Source: Lolium rigidum
Lineage: Eukaryota > Streptophyta > Magnoliopsida > Poales > Poaceae
DNA: 64,000 bases
Reading direction: 5' to 3'
NCBI RefSeq assembly: GCF_022539505.1
Contig: NC_061514.1
Span: 246,996,124-247,060,123, forward strand
The notes under the pieces are model-generated. The model searched no databases, was not told the DNA's origin, and saw only the letters and a list, made by a program, of their open reading frames with translations. This document shows positions 49,352-59,821 of this stretch, in pieces (positions within the stretch are counted from its first letter, which is position 1; each line of letters starts with the position of its first letter). A program made the position numbers and the translations under genes.

Positions 49352-49368
49352 TCCCCGGCAACGGCGCC
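49352..49368 (-). other. Primer binding site of D (tRNA-Asp)
   Basis: In sense GGCGCCGTTGCCGGGGA, 12 bases inside the 5' LTR. The flanking base is disturbed as in element A. Confidence 0.85.
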
Positions 49369-49380
49369 GTAAATTTAGCT

Positions 49381-50981
49381 TGATGACGCGTAAAGCACAC
49401 GCCCGTTGGGAACCCCGAGTGGAAGGTGTGATGCGTACAGCAGCAAGTTTCCCTCGCAAGAAACCAAGGTTTATCGAACCGGTAGGAGTCAAGAAGCACG
49501 TTGAAGGTTGATGGCGGCGGGATGTAGTGCGGCGCAACACCGGAGATTCCGGCGCCAACGTGGAACCTCGCACAACACAACCAAAGTACTTTGCCCCAAC
49601 GGAACAGCTGAGGTTTTCAATCTCACCGGCTTGTCTGTAACAAAGGATTAGATGTATAGTGTGGATGATGATTGTTTGCGAGAGAACAGTAAAGAACAAG
49701 TATTGCAAGCAGATTTGTATTCCAGTATAAAAGAATGGACCGGGGTCCACAGTTCACTAGAGGTGTCTCTCCCTTAAGATAAAGCATGTTGGGTGAACAA
49801 ATTACAGTCGGGCAATTGACAAATAGAGAGGGCATAACAATGCACATACATGACATGATGAATATTGTGAGATTTAATTGGGCATTACGACAAAGTACAT
49901 AGACCGCTATCCAAGCATGCATCTATGCCTAAAAGTCCACCTTCGAGGTTATCATCCGAACCCCTTCCAGTATTAAGTTGCAAAACAACAGACAATTGCA
50001 TTAAGTATGGTGCGTAATGTAATCAATAACTACATCCTCGGACATAGCATCAATGTTTTATCCCTAGTGGCAACAAGCACATCCACAACCTTAGAACTTT
50101 CTCGTCACCGTCCTGCATTTAATGGAGGCATGAACCCACTATCGAGCATAAATACTCCCTCTTGGAGTTAAGAGCAAAAACTTGGCCGAGCCTCTACTAA
50201 TAACGGAGAGCATGCAAGATCATAAACAACACATAGGTAATAGATTGATAATCAATATAACATAGTATTCTCTATCCATCGGATCCCGACAAACACAACA
50301 TATAGAATTACGGATAGATGATCTTGATCATGTTAGGCAGCTCACAAGATCCGACAATGAAGCACATGAGGAGAAGACAACCATCTAGCTACTGCTATGG
50401 ACCCATAGTCCAGGGGTGAACTACTCACTCATCACTCCGGAGGCGACCATGGCGGTGAATTGTCCTCCGGGAGATGAATCCCCTCTCCGGCAGGGTGCCG
50501 GAGGTGATCTCCAGAATCCCCCGAGATGGGATTGGCGGCGGCGGCGTCTCAGTAAGGTTTTCCGTATCGTGGCTCTCGGTTCTGGGGGTTTCGCGACGAA
50601 GGCTTTAAGTAGGCGGAAGGGCAACGCGGGGGGGCCACACGAGGGCCCCACACACCAGGCCGGCGCGGCCAAGGGCCAGGCCGTGCCGCCCTAGCGTGTC
50701 GGTGCCTCGTGGCCCCACTTCCTTTCCCCCTCGGTCTTCTGGAAGCTTCGTGCAAAAATAGGACCCTGGGCGTTGATTTCATCCAATTCCGAGAATATTT
50801 CTTTACTAGGATTTCTGAAACCAAAAATAGCAAAAAACAGCAACTGGCTCTTCGGCATCTCGTTAATAGGTTAGTGCCGGAAAATGCATAAATACGACAT
50901 ATAATGTGTATAAAACATGTAGATATCATCAATAATGTGGCATGGAACATAAGAAATTATCGATACGTCGGAGACGTATCA
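49381..50981 (-). repeat. 5' LTR of element D
   Basis: 1601 bp. Relative to the 3' LTR it has CTCGCACAAC for CTGCACAAC, TTCGAGG for TTCAGG and TTTCTCGTCAC for TTTCTGTCAC. Confidence 0.88.
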
Positions 50982-52330
50982 TAGATCTAATGTTGATCCT
51001 AATAATGTTCCTTTAGCTTCATTGGTTGCTCAAGAAGAGCATGTTGATGTGAACTTCATTAAAAGTAATAATTTCAACAACAATGCTTATAGGAATAATT
51101 TTGGTAACAACTATAGGCCATATCCTTCTAATAATGGTAATGGTTAATTCTTATGGTAATTCTTACAACAATAGTAGGAGTGTACCCTCTGGTCTTGAAG
51201 TCATGCTTAAAGACTTTATTAGTACACAAACTGCTTTTAACAAATCTGTTGAGGAAAAGCTTGGTAAAATTGATGTTCTTGCTTCTAAGGTTGATAGTCT
51301 TGTCGTCGATGTTGATCTTTCAAAACTGAAAGTTATGCCTAATGAAACTAAAGATATTAAGTCATTTGCTACAGCAAACGCTATCCAAGTTCGAATTAAT
51401 GACAATATTAGAATGATGGTTGAATTGCATGCTAGGTGGGAAAGAGAAGAAAAACTTGCTAAAGAGAATAATGTAGCTAAAGTTTGGACTATTACCACCA
51501 CTAGTAATGTTGATGCTTCACATGTTGCTAAACCTCCTACTATCTATGGTAAAATAATTGGTGTTGGAAATGATTCTACTTCTAATACAAAGCATGCAAA
51601 ATTGCCTGAAACTGCTGAAACTGTTTGTGATAAAAGTGCTAAAAAAATTCAGAGTATTGGGGACAATGATCCCATTGCTTTAGATCATAATGGTTTTGAT
51701 TTTGATAATTGTCATATCTCTGAAGTTATTAAGTTCTTGCAAAAACTTGCTAGAAGCCCTAATGCTAGTGCTATAAACTTGGCCTTTACAAAACATATTA
51801 CAAATGCTCTCATTAAAGCTAGAGAAGATGTATTAAAACTTGAAGCTTCTATTCCTAGGAAGTTAGAAGATGGTTGGGAGCCCATCATTAAAATGAAGGT
51901 CAATGATTTTGATTGTAATGCTTTATGTGATCTTGGTGCAAGTATTTCTGTTATGCCTAAGAAACTCTATGATATGCTTGACTTGCCACCTTTGAAATAT
52001 TGTTATTTGGATGTTAATCTTGCTGATAATTCTATAAAGAGATCTTTGGGGAGGATTGACAATGTTCACATTATGGTTAACAAAAACCTTGTCCCCGTTG
52101 ATTTTGTTGTCTTGGATATTGAAAGCAATGCATCTTGTCCCATTATTTTGGGAAGACCCTTTCTTCGAACCATTGGTGCTATTATTGATATGAAAGAAGG
52201 AAATATTAAATATCAATTCCCTCTTAAGAAAGGTATGGAACACTTCCCTAGAAAGATAATGAAGTTGCCTTTTGATTCTATTATTAGAACAAATTATGAT
52301 GTTGATGCTTCTTCTCTTGATGTTACTTGA
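50982..52330 (+). pseudogene. Element B gag C-terminal segment and aspartic protease
   Basis: Resumes the gag after D (SNVDPNNVPLASLVAQ). A frame break near 51145 lacks five bases compared with the copy after the gap (63490). Then come a coiled-coil-like stretch (FNKSVEEKLGKIDVLASK), EREEKLAKENNVAKVW, and a retropepsin with CDLGASISVMPKKLYDML and ILGRPFLRTIGAIIDM. It ends NYDVDASSLDVT and a TGA. No polymerase follows. Together with the two earlier segments the original product would be about 700 residues. Confidence 0.8.
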
Positions 52331-53452
52331 TTTACACTTTCTGCGCCTAGCTGAAAGGCGTTAAAGAAAAGTGCTTATGGGAGACAACCCATTATTTTAT
52401 TTCTACAATTTTTGTTTTATATTTGAGTCAAGGTGCTTGTTACTACTGTAGCAATACCTTTGTATCTTTACTTTATTGCATTGTTGTGCCAAGTAAAATC
52501 TTTGATAGTAAAGTTGATACTAGATTTGGATTTCTGCGCAGAAACAGATTTTTAGCTGTCACGAATTTGAGTTGATCTCTCTGTAGGAGAATCTAAAAAT
52601 TCTGCAAAAATTCATGAGTAATCCTCAGATATGTACGCAACTTTCATTCAATTTGAGATTTTTCATCTGAGCATGTTAAGTGCCTCGAAAAAATTCGTCT
52701 TTACGGACTGTTCTGTTTTGACAGATTCTGCCTTTTATTTCACATTGCCTCTTTTACTGTGTTTGAGTGGATTTCTTTGATCCATTAAATTTCAGTAGCC
52801 TTGGGTAATGTCCAGAAGTGTTGGGAATGATTGTGTCCCCTCTGAACATGTGAATTTTTTATTATGCACTAATTCTCTACTGAGATTGTTTTGAGTTTGG
52901 TGTGAAGGAAGTTTTCAAGGATCAAGAGAAGAGGATGATATAATATGATCAAGAAGAGTGAAAAGTCTAAGCTTGGGGATGCCCCCGTGGTTCATCCCTG
53001 CATATTTCAAGAAGACTCAAGCGTCTAAGCTTGGGGATGCCCAAGGCATCCCCTTCTTCATCAACAACTTATCAGGTCACCTCTAGTGAAACTATATTTT
53101 TATTCCGTCACATCTTATGTGCTTTACTTGGAGCGTCTGTGTGTTTTTTTTTTTTTGAATAAATTCGGATCCTAGCATTCTTTGTGTGGGAGAAAGACAC
53201 GCTCCGCTTTTTCATATTGAACACTGGTGTTCTTAGTTCTACTTTTAATGTTCATGGCGAGAGTTGAAAGCCGCTTCGTTTATTGCTATTTGGTTTGAAA
53301 CAGAAAATGCTTCATGTGGTAATTGATATATTGTCTTGAATAATTTGATACTTGGCAATTGTTTTGAGCTCTCAAGTAGATCATGTTTAAGCTCTTGCAT
53401 CATGTAGTTTAAACCTATTAGTGGAGAATTACCGTAGAGCTTGTTGAAATTG
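52331..53452 (+). other. 3' non-coding region of B, first part
   Basis: No gene. It starts with CTTTCTGCGCCTAGCTG, also found after the ORFs of D and E, then GGGAGACAACCC. It holds two copies of AAGCTTGGGGATGCC (52969-52983 and 53027-53041). Confidence 0.7.
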
Positions 53453-54297
53453 CGTCTGTGGCATCCATGAAATCAGTGGAGGATTTAACCGAAAGGTTTG
53501 CTCTTCCGTTATCAATTGAAGCCTATCAGGAACTACATGAAGTTTCAAATTTGCTCTCTGTCACTCCATATGATGTTGCGGCCATTGATCAGAGGAAATT
53601 CGTGTGGGGTGATAAATACACTCCGTCTAGGTACTACAGATTCTTATTTGAACGGCTGCCTGAAGATCAAACTTTGAATGCTATTTGGAGTTCCAAATCG
53701 CTGCCCAAGCTCAAGGTATTTTTATGGCTACTCATGATGGACCGATTGAACACTAGAGATATTATGCTTCGCAAGAATTGGCAAGTTGATTCTGGCCCCG
53801 AATGCAGTCTGTGCGATGAGGTTACGTTGGAAACTAGAGACCATCTTTTTTTCAGCTGTGAGTTCGCTAACATTTGTTGGAGTCTGCTTAACGTTCAGTG
53901 GGATGTTTCTTTGCACCTCTCGGACAGAATATTGGTGGCTAAAAGTGTTTTCCAGGGACCTTGCTTTATGGAGATCGTGGCATGCTCTGCATGGAATATT
54001 TGGAAAGTCCGAAATGATCTTATCTTCGATAATATTCCTGCAGAAGTTAATCGTTGGAAAGTGGGGTTTCAGAAGGATCTTCTCCTCCACAGATACAGAA
54101 TAAAGGCAGACCTTGTTCAACTTCTTATTGACTGGCTGCGATCAGTTTTTGTTTAATTCTTATGGAGTGCTCTTTCCTTTTTTCCCTCCCTGATGTACCT
54201 CTCCTAGTCTATCTTGGGTCTGTACAGTGTTCCTTTTTCTATATATATAAAATTACACCGTAGGGGTTTCCCCTACGGTAAAGGTGTCAAAAAAAAA
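53453..54297 (+). mobile_element. 5'-truncated LINE (L1-type) in element B
   Basis: 845-bp insertion ending in A9 (54289-54297). It contains the C-terminal end of a LINE ORF2. The flanks are GTTGAAATTG on the left and TTTGGTTTGC on the right; the empty site in related elements reads GAAATTGGTTTGC, so about six bases are duplicated. The 3' UTR has a hairpin with arms CCGTAGGGG and CCCCTACGG (54258-54278) just before the A-tail. Severe 5' truncation is the normal outcome of target-primed reverse transcription. Confidence 0.85.
53458..54156 (+). pseudogene. LINE ORF2 C-terminal fragment: zf-RVT domain
   Basis: 232 open codons, ending at a TAA. The recognisable part is the reverse-transcriptase-associated zinc-binding domain (zf-RVT, PF13966 type): FVWGDKYTPSRYYRFLFE, LPKLKVFLWLLMMDRLNTRD, then CSLCDEVTLETRDHLFFSCEF with the CxxC and HxxxxC spacing. 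It is followed by a Trp-rich segment (WNIWKVRNDLIFD). The polymerase and endonuclease are absent because of truncation. The ATG at 53458 is internal and not a real start. Confidence 0.82.
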
Positions 54298-55792
54298 TTT
54301 GGTTTGCATGATTGGTCTCTCTAAATTCTAGATATTTTCTGGTAAAAGTGTTGGAGCAACAAGGAAGACAGTGTAGAGTCTTATAATGCTTGCAATATGT
54401 TCTTATGTAAGTTTTGCTGTACCGGTTCATACTTGTGTTTGCTTCAAACAACCTTGCTACCCAAAGCCTTGTACTAAGAGGGAATGCTTCTCGTGCATCC
54501 AAAACCTTGAGCCAAAACTTATGCCATTTGTGTCCACCATAATTACCTACTATGTGGTATTTTTCTGCCATTCCAAAGTAAATTGCTTGCATGCTACCTT
54601 TAAAAATTTCATTCCTTGTCTTTGCAATACATAGCTCATGGGAAAGTAGCCTAAAAAACTATTGTGGTAATGAATATGTCGCTTATGTATCTTATTTATT
54701 ATAAGTTGCTTGTTGAGCGGTAACCATGTTATCTGGGGACGCCATCAACCTGTTACACCTTTGTTGAATATCATGTGAGTTGCTATGCATGTTCGTCTTG
54801 TCTGAAGTAAGGGAGAATTGCCATGAGTTAAATGGTTTTAGTATGCATATTGTTAGAGAAGAACATTGGGCCGCCAACCAAAGCCATGTATCATGGTGGA
54901 AGTTTCAGCTTGGACATTAATCCTCAAATCTATTATGAGAATATTATCTGTTGTTGAATGCTTAAAGCATTAAAGAGGAGTCCATTATCTGTTTTCTATG
55001 TTGTCCCGGTATGGATGTCCTCAAGTTGAGATCTATCAAAATCGATAAATCAAATACGATCTATCTCCTTGGACCTTTGTACATGTGGCGTAGAGGTACC
55101 CCTTTGTGACACTTGGTTGAAACATATGTAATGCAATGATAATCCATGGAAATCCAAGCTAACTAGGACAAGGTGCGGGCACTATTAGTATTCGATGCAT
55201 GAGGCTTGCAACTTATAGGAGGTTTTATGCATAACACATATGAATTATTACTACCGTTGACAAAATTGTTTCCATGTTTTCAAAATAAAAAGCTCTAGCA
55301 CATGAGTAATCCCTGCTTCCCTCTGCGAATGGCCCTTCTTTTACTTTATGTTGAGTCAGTTTACCTACTTCTTTCCATCTTAGAAGCAAGCACTTGTGTC
55401 AACTGTGTGCATTGATTCTTACATGCTTACTTATTGCACTCATCATATTACTTTGTGTTGACAATTATCCATGAGATATACGTGTTGAAAGTTGAAAGCA
55501 ACTGCTGAAACTTAAATCTTCCTTTGTGTTGTTTCAAAACCTTCTATTAAGAATCTATTGCTTTATGAGTTAACTTTTATGCAAGACTTGTTGATGCTTG
55601 TCTTGAAAGTACTATTCATGAAAAGTCTTTGCTATATGATTCGGTTGTTTAGTCATTATCTTTACCATTCCTTTGAATCACTTCATTCATCTCATATGCT
55701 TTACAATAGTATTGATCAAGATTATGATAGTAGCATGTCACTTCAGAAATTATCCTTTTTATCGTTTACCTACTCGAGGACGAGTAGGAACT
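54298..55792 (+). other. 3' non-coding region of B, second part
   Basis: Continues the region broken by the LINE. It resembles the corresponding parts of A (reverse strand 1940-3240) and E. No gene is seen. Confidence 0.65.
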
Positions 55793-55807
55793 AAGCTTGG
55801 GGATGCT
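55793..55807 (+). other. Polypurine tract of B
   Basis: AAGCTTGGGGATGCT directly before the 3' LTR; third copy of this motif in B. Confidence 0.85.
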
Positions 55808-57263
55808 TGATACATCTCAAACGTATCTATAATTTCTTATGTTCCATGCTAGTTTTATGACAATACTCAGATGTTTTACATACACTTTATATCATTTTGA
55901 TGCATTTTCCGGTACTAACCTATTAACGAGATGCCGAAGCGCCAGTTCCGGTTTTCTGCTGTTTTTGGTTTCAGAAATCCTACACAGGAAATATTCTCGG
56001 AATTGGACGAAACAAAAGCCCACGGTCTTATTTTCCACGGAGCCTTCCAGAACACCGAAGAGGACACGAAGAGGAGCCACGAGGCGGCCACACCATAGGG
56101 GGGTGCGGCCCCACCCCTGGCCGCGCCGCCACATGGGGTGGGCCCCTCGGGCGTCCCCCGACTCTGCCCCTTCGCCTATATAATCCTTCCATCGCGAAAA
56201 CCTAGTACCGAGAGCCACGATACGAGAAAAGTTACTGAGACGCCACTGCCGTCAACCCCATCTCGGGGTGTTCTGAAGATCGCCTCCGGCACCCTGCCGG
56301 AGAGGGGAATCATCACCGGAGGGCTCTACATCACCATGCCCGCCTCCGGACTGATGCGTGAGTAGTTCATCCTTGGACTATGGGTCCATAACAGTAGCTA
56401 GATGGTTGTCTTCTCCTCTTGTGCTATCATGTTTAGATCTTGTGAGCTGCCTATCATGATCAAGATCATCTATTTGTAATGATACATGTTGTGTTTGTTG
56501 GGATCCGATGAATATGGAATACTATGTCAAGTTGATTATCGATCTATCATATATGTGTTGTTTATGATCTTGCATGCTCTCCGTTGCTAGTAGAGGCTCT
56601 GCCAAGTTGATACTTGTAACTCCAAGAGGGAGTATTTATGGTAGATAGTGGGTTCATGCCTCCATTGAATCTGGGACAGTGATAGAAAGTTCTAAGGTTG
56701 TGGATGTGTTGTTGCCACTAGGGATAAAACATCAATGCTTTGTCTAAGGATATTTGTATTGTTTACATTACGCACGATACTTAATGCAATTGTCCGTTGT
56801 TTGCAACTTAATACTCGGAAGGGGTGCGGATGCTAACCCGAAGGTGGAATTTTTAGGCATAGATGCATGCTGGATAGCGGTCTATGTTCTTTGTCGTAAT
56901 GCCCTAAGTAAATCTCATAGTAGTCATCATGATATGTATGTGCATTGTTATGCCCTCTCTATTTGTCAATTGCCCAACTGTAATTTGTTCACCCAACATG
57001 TTATTTATCTTATTGGAGAGACACCACTAGTGAACTATGGACCCCGGTCCATTCTTTTACATCTGAAATACAACCTACTGCAACCATTGTTCTCTATTGT
57101 TCTTTGCAAGCAAACATCATTCTCCACACCATACGTTTAATCATTTGTTTACATCAAGACGGTGAGATTGACAACCTCACTGTTAAGTTGGGGCAAAGTA
57201 TTTTGATTGTGTTGTGCAGGTTCCACGTTGGCACCGGAATCCCTGGTGTTGCGCCGCACTACA
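55808..57263 (+). repeat. 3' LTR of element B, interrupted
   Basis: Starts TGATACATCTCAAACG and follows the 5' LTR to GCGCCGCACTACA. There element E begins, and the last part lies beyond the window. CTACA (57259-57263) is the likely target duplication of E. Confidence 0.88.
56177..56183 (+). promoter_or_regulatory. TATA box in the 3' LTR of B
   Basis: TATATAA at the position corresponding to 16299-16305, downstream of the GC-rich block (56100-56135). Confidence 0.6.
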
Positions 57264-58857
57264 TGATACGTCTCCGACGTATCGATAATTTCTTATGTTC
57301 TATGCCATATTATTGATGATACCTACATGTTTTATGCACACTTTATGTCATATTCGTGCATTTTCTGGAACTAACCTATTAACAAGATGCCGAAGTGCCG
57401 CTTGTCGTTTTCTCGCTATTTTTGGTTTCGTAAATCCTAGTAACAAAATATTCTCGGAATTGGACGAAACAAAGACCCGGGGCCTATTTCGCCACGAACC
57501 TTCCGAAGACCGAAGAGCATACGAAGTGGGGCCACGAGGTGGCCAAACCACATGGCGGCGCGGCCAAGGGGGGGCCGCGCCGCCCGTGGTGTGGGCCCCT
57601 CGTCGCCCCCCGACTCGCCCTTCCGCCTACTTAAAGCCTCCGTCGCGAAACCCCCGATGCGAAAAACCACGATACGGAAAACCTTCCGCAGACGCCGCCG
57701 CCGCCAATCCCATCTCGGGGGATTCGGAGATCTCCTCCGGCACCCCGCCGGAGAGGGGATTCATCTCCCGGAGGACTCTACACCGCCATGGTCGCCTCCG
57801 GAGTGATGAGTGAGTAGTTCACCCCTGGACTATGGGTCCATAGCAGTAGCTAGATGGTTGTCTTCTCCTCATTGTGCTTCATTGTTGGATCTTGTGAGCT
57901 GCCTAACATGATCAAGATCATCTATCTGTAATACTCATGTTGTGTTTGTCGGGATCCGATGGATAGAGAATACCATGTTATGTTAATTATCAAGTTATTA
58001 CATATGTGCTGTTTATGATCTTGCATGCTCTCCGTTATTAGTAGAGGCTCTGGCCAAGTTTTTGCTCTTAACTCCAAGAGGGAGTATTTATGCTCGATAG
58101 TGGGTTCATGCCTGCATTGACACCTGGCAGAGTGACGAAAGTTCTAAGGTTGTGTTGTGTTGTTGCCACTAGGGATAAAACATTGGCGCTATGTCCGAGG
58201 ATGTAGTTGTTGATTACATTACGCACCATACTTAATGCAATTGTCTCGTTGCTTTGCAACTTAATCACCGGAGGGGGTTCGGACGATAACCTCGAAGGTG
58301 GACTTTTTAGGCATAGATGCAGTTGGATGGCGGTCTATGTACTTTGTCGTAATGCCCAATTAAATCTCACCGTACTTATCATGACATGTATGTGCATTGT
58401 TATGCCCTCTCTATTTGTCAATTGCCCGACTGTAATTTGTTCACCCAACATGCTTTTATCTTATGGGAGAGACACCTCTAGTGAACTCGTGTACCCGGTC
58501 CATTCTTTAATACCGAAATACAAATCTGCTCGCAATACTTGTTTTACTATTTTCTCTCGCAAACAATCATCTTCCACACAATACGGTTAATCCTTTGTTA
58601 CAGCAAGCCGGTGAGATTGACAACCTCACTCGTTTCGTTGGGGCAAAGTACTTTGGTTGTGTTGTGCAGGTTCCACGTTGGCGCCGGAATCCCGGTGTTG
58701 CGCCGCACTACATCCCGCCGCCATCAACCTTCAACGTGCTTCTTGGCTCCTCCCGGTTCGATAAACCTTGGTTTCTTTCCGAGGGAAAACTTGCTGCTGT
58801 GCGCATCATACCTTCCTCTTGGGGTTGCCCAACGAACGTGTGAAATACACGCCATCA
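57264..58857 (+). repeat. 5' LTR of element E
   Basis: 1594 bp, from TGATACGTCTCCGACG to ACACGCCATCA. The GC-rich block is at 57552-57592 and a TACTTAAAG-type TATA element is near 57628. It is the same family as the LTRs of D (reverse orientation). Confidence 0.85.
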
Positions 58858-58868
58858 AGCATATTTTC

Positions 58869-58968
58869 CGGCGCCGTTGTCGGGAACTGAAGAAAAGCTA
58901 CACCACAAAGATTTCTAACTCCCACGTCAACTACACGCCAGCATATTTTCTGGCGCCGTTGCCGGGGA
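58869..58968 (+). other. Tandem primer binding sites of E (tRNA-Asp)
   Basis: Two copies 82 bases apart: CGGCGCCGTTGTCGGGAA (58869-58886, degenerate) and TGGCGCCGTTGCCGGGGA (58951-58968, perfect). Each follows ACACGCCA...GCATATTTTC, so the end of the LTR and the primer site were duplicated together. Confidence 0.8.
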
Positions 58969-59176
58969 GATCAAGACACGCTGCAAGGGGAGTCTCCACT
59001 TCTCAATCTCTTTACTTTGTTTTTGTCTTGCTTTATTTTATTTACTACTTTGTTTGCTGCATTATATCAAAAGACAAAAAAAATTAGTTGCTAGTTTTAC
59101 TTTATTTACTGTATTGTTTGCTATATCAAAAACACAAAAAAATTAGTTTACTTGCATTTACTTTACTTGATTCATC

Positions 59177-59821
59177 ATGTTTCCTTTTAATTTTACCACA
59201 AAAAACATACCGGTAGGACAAGGGTCTATAATTGGAAGAGATAATATAGAAGAATTTTTCACCCATGTTAGTATGCATGAAGATCTTAAAGATATACCAC
59301 TTGCAAAAGCTGTCCCTACTTATGAAGATGCCTCTATTTGTTTAGTGCGCATGATGGAAGCTAGATTTATTAGTCTCAACCCCATGATACAACACATGTT
59401 TCTTACACTTTCCGATATGGAGCGGGGAGAGAAGAGAGATTTTGTTCTAAAAGTCTTAGTGCGAGAATTTGAAGATATAGCTATAGAAGCTAGAAAAGTT
59501 TTTATTAAGCATAAGAGGCTTGGCTTTTATACCGACTTTAAAACAACACTTGAAAAAATGGATATGTATAGAATGAAATATACTGATAATGCTAATGATG
59601 GTGGGGAGATCAAAGCACCAATACCATGTAAACTCCTAGCTATGAATGATGCACTAGAAAATAACTATGCTTGGCTTGTTCCTGAAAATTTGTTTGATGA
59701 GAGTAGCAAGCCCAAGACTAATGAAAAGGGAGACGCTGAAACTTATGTATCCAATATACTATGCATGGTTGAGAAAACTCCAAACCCCGCTGTAGGTGCA
59801 CCACCCTTTGATAATACTTGA
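59177..59821 (+). CDS. 214-residue protein of element E, function unknown
   Basis: Homologue of the D ORF with the same length and start (MFPFNFTTKNIPVG), about 208 bases after the perfect primer site. The shared core includes GGEIKAPIPCKLLAMN, NNYAWLVPENLFDESSKP and TYVSNILCMVEKTPNPAV. The N-terminal third carries many substitutions but no stop or frameshift. It is followed by the CTTTCTGCGCCTAGCTG block also found after the B and D ORFs. No family recognised; it looks helical and soluble. Confidence 0.75.
   Translation: MFPFNFTTKNIPVGQGSIIGRDNIEEFFTHVSMHEDLKDIPLAKAVPTYEDASICLVRMMEARFISLNPMIQHMFLTLSDMERGEKRDFVLKVLVREFEDIAIEARKVFIKHKRLGFYTDFKTTLEKMDMYRMKYTDNANDGGEIKAPIPCKLLAMNDALENNYAWLVPENLFDESSKPKTNEKGDAETYVSNILCMVEKTPNPAVGAPPFDNT

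Larger units (their letters stand above)
44319..50981 (-). mobile_element. Element D: short Athila-lineage retrotransposon with a single 214-codon ORF
   Basis: 6663-bp minus-strand element with LTRs 49381-50981 and 44319-45912, a tRNA-Asp primer site, purine tract and target duplication TAGAT (44314-44318 and 50982-50986) in B's gag. Its only ORF is 214 codons and intact. It has no gag, protease or polymerase, so it is non-autonomous. E and F belong to the same family by LTR sequence. Confidence 0.88.
15930..57263 (+). mobile_element. Element B: Athila-lineage LTR retrotransposon (gag-protease), hosting several insertions
   Basis: The parts, in order, are: 5' LTR (15930-16446 and 38883-39952), primer site (39964-39981), gag-protease (40160-40576, 43985-44318, 50987-52330), a 3' non-coding region (52331-55792 with a LINE inside), a purine tract and the 3' LTR (55808-57263, continuing beyond E and outside the window). 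Joining these across element C, the Helitron and D gives an LTR of about 1587 bp and an unbroken gag frame at both gag junctions, which proves one element. No polymerase or integrase follows the protease, so B is non-autonomous. The left flank GCGTG (15925-15929) is the probable target duplication; its partner is not in the window. Confidence 0.85.

Noticed and set aside
53458..54156. 232-codon ORF as a host zinc-finger gene
   Set aside because: It has zf-RVT motifs, an A-tail and a short target duplication, so it is the end of a truncated LINE.
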